A stretch of 12,619 nucleotides of DNA, from the NCBI GenBank assembly GCA_017853515.1, contig JAFMJK010000043.1, forward strand, positions 1 to 12,619. The letters are read 5' to 3'. Both the position numbers and the translations under genes were made by a program. How positions within the stretch are numbered: the first letter of the stretch is position 1; each line of letters starts with the position of its first letter. This document shows, piece after piece, positions 6,706 to 12,619 of the stretch. The notes below the pieces were generated by a model. That model was not told the DNA's origin. It made no database searches and was given only the letters and a program-made list of their open reading frames with translations. Source of the DNA: Chthoniobacterales bacterium. Lineage in GTDB: Bacteria; Verrucomicrobiota; Verrucomicrobiia; Chthoniobacterales; JACTMZ01.

Positions 6706-8038
6706 AGCCGACCTGATCATTCGCGGCGCAACCGTTTGCCTGCCGGACCGCATGGCGGTGGCTTCGGTGGCGGTTGCGGACGGAAAAATTTGCGCCGTCG
6801 GCGGGGAGCTTTCCGCCAAGCAAGCGCTCGATGCACGCGGGTTGCTGCTCATGCCCGGTGCGATCGATGCCCACGTGCACTACAACGAGCCGGGCCGCAC
6901 CGAGTGGGAGGGGTGGGCCACGGGCACGCTGGCCTCGGCGGCCGGCGGGGCAACCTGCGTGTTCGAAATGCCGCTCAACGCGTTTCCGCCGACTCTCGAT
7001 GCGGAAAGTTTCCGCGCGAAGCGGGCGGCCGCCGAGGCTTCGTCGGTTCTCGATTTCGCACTGTGGGGCGGGATCACGCCGCTCAACCTCGACAAGCTGT
7101 CCGAGTTGGCCGAGTGCGGGGTGATCGGCTTCAAAGCTTTCATGTGCTCGAGCGGCACGCCGGACTTCGAACGGTCGGACCTGACGACTTTGCGCGCGGG
7201 CATGAGGCAGGCAGCGCAACTCGGATTGCCCGTCGCGGTCCACGCGGAAGACGAACCCATGATCGCCCGTCTCGTGGCGGAAGCGAAAGCGGCGGGCAAG
7301 GTTGGCGCGCGCGATTACCTCGCATCGCGTCCGATTGCGGCGGAAGTGGAGGGCATTCGCAACGCGTGCGACATCGCGGGCGAAACCGGATGTCGTTTGC
7401 ACATCGTGCACGTGAGTTGCGGCGAGGGGATCGACGCCATCCGCGAAGCGCGTCACCGCGGGGTCGACGTCACTGCCGAGACATGTCCGCATTATCTCGC
7501 CTTCAACGAAGACGATGTGGTCGCCATCGGCGCCCCGGCGAAATGCGCGCCGCCCATCCGCGCCGAGAACGTGCGTGCCGACATGGTGGCGCGTGTCAAG
7601 CGGGGCCAGATCGATACGCTCGGCACGGACCACTCCCCGTGTCCGCCAGTGATGAAAGAGAGCGACGACTTTTTCCTCATCTGGGGCGGAATCATGGGTG
7701 CGCAGCAATTTGTCGGGCCGCTCTTTGCCGCGGGTCTGGATGCCGCGACCATTGCGAGCCTGACCGGTCCGAACGTCGCAAGGCGCTTCGGTCTCGAGGG
7801 TCGCAAAGGCTCGATCGCGGTCGGCCATGATGCCGATCTCCTGCTGCTCGACCCGAAAAAGGAACATGTTGTCACGTGCGGGGAACTGCTGACCCGGCAC
7901 CGCTTAAGTCCTTATGCGGGCCGCACTTTCCCTGTTTCGGTGCACAGCGTCTGGGTGAGGGGACAGCCCGCCTGGTCGGCGGAAGGCGGCCGCGGCCCCT
8001 CGCGTGGGCGCCTCGTCGCGGGTCCTCGCGTTTTGTAA
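6698..8038 (+). CDS. allB: Allantoinase
   Basis: This 446-residue cyclic amidohydrolase opens the hydantoin ring of (S)-allantoin to allantoate. Metal ligands expected for the binuclear site are all present: DAHVHYNEPGR (His59, His61), IGFKAFMCSSG (Lys146, expected to be carboxylated), VAVHAED (His182), HIVHVS (His238) and GTDHSPC (Asp311). The NEPGRTEWEGW segment and the FMCSSG motif fit allantoinase better than dihydropyrimidinase or hydantoinase. The start at 6698 overlaps the end of allC by 8 bp; an earlier in-frame ATG lies inside allC and lacks family similarity. The last ~25 residues are a Gly/Arg-rich tail that looks non-essential. It is followed after 48 bp by the CHAD gene. No dihydropyrimidinase is present in the window, so a broader substrate range cannot be excluded. 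Confidence 0.92.
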   Translation: MAEADLIIRGATVCLPDRMAVASVAVADGKICAVGGELSAKQALDARGLLLMPGAIDAHVHYNEPGRTEWEGWATGTLASAAGGATCVFEMPLNAFPPTLDAESFRAKRAAAEASSVLDFALWGGITPLNLDKLSELAECGVIGFKAFMCSSGTPDFERSDLTTLRAGMRQAAQLGLPVAVHAEDEPMIARLVAEAKAAGKVGARDYLASRPIAAEVEGIRNACDIAGETGCRLHIVHVSCGEGIDAIREARHRGVDVTAETCPHYLAFNEDDVVAIGAPAKCAPPIRAENVRADMVARVKRGQIDTLGTDHSPCPPVMKESDDFFLIWGGIMGAQQFVGPLFAAGLDAATIASLTGPNVARRFGLEGRKGSIAVGHDADLLLLDPKKEHVVTCGELLTRHRLSPYAGRTFPVSVHSVWVRGQPAWSAEGGRGPSRGRLVAGPRVL

Positions 8039-8086
8039 CATTCTTGCCCCTTGCCGCGTCTACGGTGCACGGGGAGAATCGGTCTC

Positions 8087-8863
8087 ATGGGCGGTTCCCC
8101 CCGCAAAGCCTCGGCCGGCACGGCTCTGCGCTCCGCTTTGGCCAAATTGCTCCGCGAAACGGAGCGGGCGTTGGAGTGCTTCGATGACGACCCGTCCGAA
8201 CGCGCGCATTTTATCCGCACCCGCGTGAAGCGGTTGCAATCGCTCTCGCGCCTCGCGCCGAAGGGCGCGTCGTGGCGTGAAATGTTCCTGCCGCCTTGTC
8301 GCGAACTGAAGGATCTCTTCGCCGAAATGCGCGATGCGAAAATTGTGCGGGCGCTCGCCGAGAAATACGCGCCGGGCGAAGCGCGGCATCTGCGCGCCGC
8401 CGCCCGACCCGACCTCCGTCGCGCGGCGCATCTCGCCGAGTTCGCTGCCGGGGTTTTGTCCGATTACCCGTCATGGAAGACGATCGAATGGGAAATGATC
8501 GCCGACCGTGCCGTCGGGACCTACCGCGCGGCGCGCAACGGATGGAAAGAAGCGCGACGTTCCGGCGCGCCGGATGCCGCTTTCCATGAATGGCGGCGCC
8601 GGGTGAAGCGTCTGCTTTACCAATGCGAATATTTGGGCGGGCGCGCGCGATTGGTCCGGCTGACCGGCCGCGTCGACCGTCTCGGCGAAACACTTGGCGA
8701 AATCCAGGATGTCTGCATGGCGGAGGTTTGGATCGGCGATCACGTCGGCAAAGTCCCCCGTGATTTGCCGCGGAGCAAAAAGATGATGCGTCGCCGCGCG
8801 CTCGAGCAGGGCGGAAAACTATTCGAGGCCAAGCCGCGCGACTTTCGCAAGATGCTGGGCTGA
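8087..8863 (+). CDS. CHAD-domain protein
   Basis: This 258-residue, mostly helical, strongly basic protein carries the two-part CHAD pattern. The first repeat has HFIRTRVKRLQSLSRL (His41 with Arg44, Arg47, Lys48, Arg49), and the second has FHEWRRRVKRLLYQCEYL (His167 with Arg170-172, Lys174, Arg175). LGEIQDV (about 203-209) matches the conserved L-G-x-x-x-D segment. CHAD domains are known to bind inorganic polyphosphate through such conserved His and basic residues and can locate to polyphosphate granules. No membrane segment, signal peptide or CYTH domain is seen. The start at 8087 has one of the few good ribosome sites in the window (GGGGAG at 8071-8076). It sits on the same strand between allB and the ureidoglycine enzyme, 48 and 51 bp away. 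A role in ureide metabolism is not implied by the family. Confidence 0.82.
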   Translation: MGGSPRKASAGTALRSALAKLLRETERALECFDDDPSERAHFIRTRVKRLQSLSRLAPKGASWREMFLPPCRELKDLFAEMRDAKIVRALAEKYAPGEARHLRAAARPDLRRAAHLAEFAAGVLSDYPSWKTIEWEMIADRAVGTYRAARNGWKEARRSGAPDAAFHEWRRRVKRLLYQCEYLGGRARLVRLTGRVDRLGETLGEIQDVCMAEVWIGDHVGKVPRDLPRSKKMMRRRALEQGGKLFEAKPRDFRKMLG

Positions 8864-8914
8864 CGCCGCTTTCTGCTCGTCAGGGGTCAAGAGACAGGTC
8901 CATTCTTCATCACC

Positions 8915-9652
8915 ATGATTCCGACCCCTCTCGGTGCCAGCCGCACGACAGTTCGCCCCCTCTACGCGCTCATCGCGCCGGACAGCCATGTTCCCGGTGT
9001 CGAGCCGGGTTGGACCAAATCGGTGCCGTTCGTTTTGGTTTCCGCCGGCATGGGCGCCCGGATCGTAGAAACGCTCTACGTGATGGAAGAGGGCGGGCGC
9101 GGCACGGGCGAGACCGGGGATGGCGAGCACTTTTATTACGTGGTCGAGGGCGGTTGCACGGTCAACGGCCACGACTTGTCTCGTGGCGGATTTGCCTATC
9201 TGCCGCCTGGCGAGAAATTTGATGTTGCGAGCAAGTCGGGAGCGAGAGTTTTGCTTTTTGCCAAGCGCTACGAGGCGCTGGCCGGAGCCGGTGCGCCGAA
9301 AGCGCTCTTTGGCGACGAGAAGAAAGTCAAGTCGGGGCCCTTCCTCGGCGATCCGGCCGCGCAGTTGCAGGCGCTCCTTCCCGACGACATCGCCTTCGAC
9401 ATGGCGGTGAATATTTTCACCTACGCGCCGGGCGGAACGCTGCCCTTTGTCGAGTGCCACATCATGGAGCATGGCATGCTCATTCTCGAGGGCGCCGGTG
9501 TCTACAAACTCGGCGATGATTGGCATCCGGTGGAAAAAGGCGATGCGCTGTGGCTCGCGCCGTATTGCCCGCAGTGGTTTGTCGCCATGGGCAAAACGCC
9601 CGCGCGCTACATCTATTATAAAGACGTCAACCGCGCGCCGCGCTTGGGGTGA
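8915..9652 (+). CDS. allE: (S)-ureidoglycine aminohydrolase (bicupin)
   Basis: This 245-residue bicupin releases ammonia from (S)-ureidoglycine, giving (S)-ureidoglycolate and avoiding loss of stereochemistry through spontaneous decay. The C-terminal cupin holds the Mn-site pattern known for this enzyme: FVECHIMEHGMLILEG (Glu180, His182, His186) and CPQWF (Gln220). The ending YYKDVNRAPRL is also typical. The N-terminal cupin (about 40-115, with EHFYYVVEGG and GGFAYLPPGEKFD) lacks a full metal set, as in relatives. The gene is known as allE or ylbA in E. coli. The start ATG at 8915 begins MIPTPLGASRTTVRPLYALI, the expected N-terminus. No close ribosome site is seen. Its TGA overlaps the ATG of the next gene by one base (TGATG), so the two successive enzymes are probably translationally coupled. 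Confidence 0.95.
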   Translation: MIPTPLGASRTTVRPLYALIAPDSHVPGVEPGWTKSVPFVLVSAGMGARIVETLYVMEEGGRGTGETGDGEHFYYVVEGGCTVNGHDLSRGGFAYLPPGEKFDVASKSGARVLLFAKRYEALAGAGAPKALFGDEKKVKSGPFLGDPAAQLQALLPDDIAFDMAVNIFTYAPGGTLPFVECHIMEHGMLILEGAGVYKLGDDWHPVEKGDALWLAPYCPQWFVAMGKTPARYIYYKDVNRAPRLG

Positions 9653-10908
9653 TGTCCGCCGGTCTCCCCGAGGTGGATTCCGCGCTTTTGCAGAAGCGCA
9701 TCGATGAGTTGGCGCTCATCACCGAGGCCCAGCCGCCTGTGGTCACCCGCGTGCTCTTTTCCGACGCCGATCTGCGCGGACGCGATTATATCCGCAAACT
9801 CTGCGAGGAAGCGGGACTAAGTGTCCGCATCGATGCGGTGGGCAACATGTTCGCGCGTTGGAAAGGATCTGCACCCGATGCCCCGGCCGTGGCCACGGGT
9901 TCGCACACCGATGCGATTCCCAATGCGGGGAAGTTCGACGGCGTGGTCGGGGTGCTCGGAGGCCTTGCGGCCATCGAAGCCTTGCAGGACGCAGGCTTCA
10001 AGCCGATGCGCTCGATCGAGCTCATCGTCTTTACCGCGGAAGAACCGACGCGCTTCGGCATCGGTTGTCTTGGATCGCGCATGCTGGCGGGGGCCATCCC
10101 GCCGGAAAAAGTCGCCGCGCTGCGCGATCCGGAAGGCGCGTCGCTTGATGGACTCCGTGGACGCGCGGGATTGAAAGACGCGCTCGAGTCGGTTGTCCTG
10201 CCGAAAAAGTTTTATTCCGCCTTCGTCGAGTTGCACATCGAGCAAGGGCCTCTGCTCGAACAGCAGCACATTCCCATCGGCATCGTGCAGGCCATCGCCG
10301 GTCCGAGCGCCTATCGCGTCCGCATCACGGGCGAGGGCGGGCATGCCGGTGCCGTGCTCATGCCGGGACGTCGCGATGCCTCGCTCGCTGCTTCCGAGTT
10401 GGCGCTGGCCGTCGAGAGGGCCGCGCATCAATCCGGAAGTCCGGACACCGTGGCGACAACGGGCAAATGGGAAGTCTTCCCCAACGCGATCAACAGCGTG
10501 CCGTGCGATGTCATGCTCGAGATCGATTTGCGCGACACATGCCTTGAAACGCGCGACCGAGCCTTGCTGCTCATGCGGTCGGCATCGGATGATATCGCAA
10601 CGCGCCGCGGGGTGACAATTGTCTGGGAGGAAATCAACGCGGATCCGCCCGCGGACGGAGATCCGCGCACCATGGAGATCGCTGAGGACGTCGCCCTGAA
10701 ACTCGACCTGGCCACCGCGCGCATGGTCAGCCGCGCTTATCACGATTCGCTTTTCATGGCGCGGGTGTGTCCGACCACGATGATTTTCATTCCCTGCCGG
10801 AACGGTTACAGCCATCGTCCGGAGGAATACAGCGACCCGGCGCACATCGCGGCAGGCGCCCGCGTGCTGGCCGGAACGCTGGCCCGACTTTCCCATGAAC
10901 CCCCTTAA
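9652..10908 (+). CDS. uah: Ureidoglycolate amidohydrolase, plant UAH type
   Basis: This 418-residue M20 enzyme hydrolyses (S)-ureidoglycolate to glyoxylate, CO2 and two NH3. Metal-site motifs are TGSHTDAIP (His85, Asp87), GKFDGVVGVLGG (Asp96), FTAEEPTRFG (Glu130-Glu131), VELHIEQGP (His195) and GYSHRPEEYS (His388). Segments such as TAEEPTRFGIGCLGSR, GGHAGAVLMPGRRDA and SRAYHDSLFMAR recall plant ureidoglycolate amidohydrolase and differ from the AllC-type enzyme at 5524 (SDEEG, AAHAGTTPM). Start choice is ATG 9652; a GTG at 9649 directly before it is equally possible and adds one residue. It overlaps the aminohydrolase stop by one base. It is followed by a 120-bp gap with the second hairpin repeat. 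Allantoate amidohydrolase is the main alternative, but context and motifs both favour UAH. Confidence 0.9.
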   Translation: MSAGLPEVDSALLQKRIDELALITEAQPPVVTRVLFSDADLRGRDYIRKLCEEAGLSVRIDAVGNMFARWKGSAPDAPAVATGSHTDAIPNAGKFDGVVGVLGGLAAIEALQDAGFKPMRSIELIVFTAEEPTRFGIGCLGSRMLAGAIPPEKVAALRDPEGASLDGLRGRAGLKDALESVVLPKKFYSAFVELHIEQGPLLEQQHIPIGIVQAIAGPSAYRVRITGEGGHAGAVLMPGRRDASLAASELALAVERAAHQSGSPDTVATTGKWEVFPNAINSVPCDVMLEIDLRDTCLETRDRALLLMRSASDDIATRRGVTIVWEEINADPPADGDPRTMEIAEDVALKLDLATARMVSRAYHDSLFMARVCPTTMIFIPCRNGYSHRPEEYSDPAHIAAGARVLAGTLARLSHEPP

Positions 10909-10927
10909 TATCTCGTGTTTGTCCGTT

Positions 10928-11001
10928 GGTAGGGCCCGCCAGTTCAGCGGGCCGCTGCATGGATTCGAGTGGTGTGCGGACGGCTGGGCCAGCCGTCCCT
11001 A
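10928..11001. repeat. Double-hairpin extragenic repeat, copy 2
   Basis: This 74-bp element fills most of the gap between the ureidoglycolate hydrolase and malate synthase genes. It starts with the same GGTAGGGCCCGCC as copy 1. The first stem is GGCCCGC / GCGGGCC (10933-10939 / 10947-10953) around a 7-nt loop. A 20-nt spacer follows, different from that of copy 1. The second stem is a perfect 10-bp inverted repeat, GGACGGCTGG / CCAGCCGTCC (10978-10987 / 10989-10998), followed by CTA. Loop bases differ between copies while stems are kept. No T-run follows. The end of the repeat is 27 bp upstream of the aceB start. Confidence 0.8.
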
Positions 11002-11028
11002 GCGGTCGAGGAACGGAAAAAATCTATT

Positions 11029-12609
11029 ATGAACAAAGGCATAGAAATCAAAGGTCACCACCAACCCGGGCAGGAGCGCGTGCTCACGCCGGAAGCGATG
11101 GAATTTATCGCCGGATTGCACCGCGAGTTCGACGGCGAGAGGCGGCGTTTGCTCCACGCGCGTATCGAGCGGCAGAAACGCATCGATGCCGGCGAGACGC
11201 CCGATTTTCTCGCCGAGACGGCACACATCCGCGCCGACCATTCGTGGAAGGTCGCGCCGGTTCCGTCCGATCTGCAGGATCGCCGCACGGAAATCACCGG
11301 TCCGGTCGACCGCAAGATGGTGATCAACGCGCTCAACTCGGGCGCGAAGGTCTTCATGGCCGACTTCGAGGACGCGACTTCGCCGACCTGGGCCAATGTC
11401 ATCGCCGGTCAGCTCAACCTGCAGGACGCGGTGCGCCGCACGATCACGTTCGAGGGCGGGGGCAAGAGTTACAAACTGAATGACAAGACGGCCACGCTCA
11501 TGGTGCGTCCGCGCGGATGGCACCTTGTGGAAAAGCATTTCCTCGTCGACGGCCAACCGGTCAGCGGCGGCCTGTTTGACTTCGGCCTCTATTTTTTCCA
11601 CAACGCGCTGGCCGCGCTGGAGCGGGGGACGGGTCCGTATTTTTACCTGCCGAAGATGGAGAGCCATCTCGAGGCGCGCCTCTGGAACCGCGTGTTCGAG
11701 CATGCGCAGGACGCGCTGGGTATCCCGCGCGGGACGATCAAGGCCACGGTGCTGATCGAGACGATTCTCGCCGCTTTCGAGACGGACGAGATCCTTTACG
11801 AACTGAAAGACCATTCAGCCGGACTCAACTGCGGGCGCTGGGACTACATCTTCAGCTTCATCAAGAAATTCCGCAACCGTCCGGGATTTGTCATGCCCGA
11901 GCGCGCGCAGATCACCATGACCGTGCCGTTCATGCGCGCGTATTGTCTGCAGGTGATCAAGAATTGCCACCACCGCGGGGCGCATGCCATGGGAGGGATG
12001 GCCGCGCAGATTCCGATCAAGAGCGATCCGGCGGCCAACGAAGCGGCTATCGCCAAAGTGCTGGCCGACAAGGAGCGCGAGGCGAGTGACGGGCACGACG
12101 GCACGTGGGTGGCGCATCCGGGCCTGGTTCCGGTCGCGCTGCAAGCCTTCGACAAACACATGCCGACGCCGAACCAGATTTTCCGCCAGCGTGACGATGT
12201 CAAAGTCACGGCCGGCGAATTGGTCGCCGTGCCGCAGGGCACGATCACGGAAGTCGGGCTGCGCGGCAACATGAGCGTGGGCACCCAATATTTGGCGGCT
12301 TGGCTCGGCGGCAACGGATGCGTGCCGCTTTACAATTTGATGGAAGACGCCGCCACCGCGGAAATCTCACGCACGCAACTTTGGCAGTGGATGCGCTACG
12401 GTGCGAAACTCGATGATGGGCGCGTCATTACGCCCGCGCTTTACGACGAGTTGCTTCCGCAAGTCATGGCCAAGATTGAAGAGGAGGTCGGCGCGGAGCG
12501 TTTCGCCAAAGGTCACTACGCGAAAGCCGCCGAGCTTTTCACCAAGATGTCGAAGAGCGCGGACTTCGAGGAGTTCCTCACGTTGCCGGCCTACGATCTG
12601 ATCGACTGA
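11029..12609 (+). CDS. aceB: Malate synthase A
   Basis: This 526-residue enzyme condenses glyoxylate with acetyl-CoA to form malate. Length fits malate synthase A (about 530 residues), not the ~720-residue G form. Visible motifs are FMADFEDATSPTW (about 109-121), MVRPRGWHL with the active-site Arg160, YFYLPKMESHLEARLWN, LIETILAAFETDE with Glu244, the family signature KDHSAGLNCGRWDYIFS (260-276), and LMEDAATAEISRTQLWQW with the expected catalytic base Asp440. The start is ATG 11029; an earlier in-frame start would run through the hairpin repeat. A GAGGA at 11008-11012 is rather far upstream for a ribosome site. Its position after the glyoxylate-producing UAH suggests it consumes ureide-derived glyoxylate. 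Isocitrate lyase is not in the window, so a separate glyoxylate-bypass role is possible. Confidence 0.96.
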   Translation: MNKGIEIKGHHQPGQERVLTPEAMEFIAGLHREFDGERRRLLHARIERQKRIDAGETPDFLAETAHIRADHSWKVAPVPSDLQDRRTEITGPVDRKMVINALNSGAKVFMADFEDATSPTWANVIAGQLNLQDAVRRTITFEGGGKSYKLNDKTATLMVRPRGWHLVEKHFLVDGQPVSGGLFDFGLYFFHNALAALERGTGPYFYLPKMESHLEARLWNRVFEHAQDALGIPRGTIKATVLIETILAAFETDEILYELKDHSAGLNCGRWDYIFSFIKKFRNRPGFVMPERAQITMTVPFMRAYCLQVIKNCHHRGAHAMGGMAAQIPIKSDPAANEAAIAKVLADKEREASDGHDGTWVAHPGLVPVALQAFDKHMPTPNQIFRQRDDVKVTAGELVAVPQGTITEVGLRGNMSVGTQYLAAWLGGNGCVPLYNLMEDAATAEISRTQLWQWMRYGAKLDDGRVITPALYDELLPQVMAKIEEEVGAERFAKGHYAKAAELFTKMSKSADFEEFLTLPAYDLID

Positions 12610-12619
12610 TCGCGGATTC

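Noticed and set aside
6698..8038. Dihydropyrimidinase or D-hydantoinase as the identity of the cyclic amidohydrolase
   Set aside because: The NEPGRTEWEGW and FMCSSG segments and the overlap with allC fit allantoinase better, although promiscuity remains possible.
8039..8086. Possible promoter (TTGCCC ... TACGGT) ahead of the CHAD gene
   Set aside because: The spacing between the two hexamers is about 11 bp, too short for a standard promoter, and the match is weak.
10969..11028. Upstream in-frame extension of malate synthase
   Set aside because: The extra 20 residues are encoded largely by the second hairpin repeat, and the normal malate synthase A length is reached from the ATG at 11029.

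Overview
The window is GC-rich bacterial DNA devoted almost entirely to catabolism of nitrogenous bases. The lineage cannot be fixed from the sequence. Most genes have no convincing Shine-Dalgarno sequence at the expected distance, and two gaps carry a GC-rich double-hairpin repeat. That combination would fit a Verrucomicrobiota-like genome, but this is a weak inference.

Layout. On the minus strand, from right to left, are preT (3161-1716) and preA (1675-365), the two subunits of an NAD-dependent dihydropyrimidine dehydrogenase that reduces uracil and thymine. They are followed by the 5' part of a metallophosphoesterase gene (263-1) that runs off the left edge. A 130-bp divergent gap (3162-3291) with two dyad symmetries separates preT from a plus-strand series that fills the rest of the window: an M20 carbamoyl-amide hydrolase (3292-4542), OHCU decarboxylase uraD (4539-5042), 5-hydroxyisourate hydrolase uraH (5030-5356), allantoate amidohydrolase allC (5524-6705), allantoinase allB (6698-8038), a CHAD-domain protein (8087-8863), (S)-ureidoglycine aminohydrolase (8915-9652), a plant-type ureidoglycolate amidohydrolase (9652-10908) and malate synthase A aceB (11029-12609).

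Together the plus-strand genes encode every step from 5-hydroxyisourate to malate: HIU -> OHCU -> (S)-allantoin -> allantoate -> (S)-ureidoglycine -> (S)-ureidoglycolate -> glyoxylate + 2 NH3 + CO2, then glyoxylate + acetyl-CoA -> malate. Because both amide steps use amidohydrolases, all nitrogen leaves as ammonia and neither urease nor ureidoglycolate lyase is needed. Urate oxidase, xanthine dehydrogenase, dihydropyrimidinase, permeases and a regulator are not in the window.

Several genes overlap by 1-13 bp, suggesting translational coupling. Two gaps (5357-5523 and 10909-11028) each carry a copy of the same roughly 74-bp two-hairpin repeat, and these probably divide the series into more than one transcription segment. 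The points most worth a second look are the complete plant-like ureide route joined to malate synthase, the three diverged M20 hydrolases side by side, the repeat pair, the CHAD gene inside the pathway, and the palindromes in the divergent control region.
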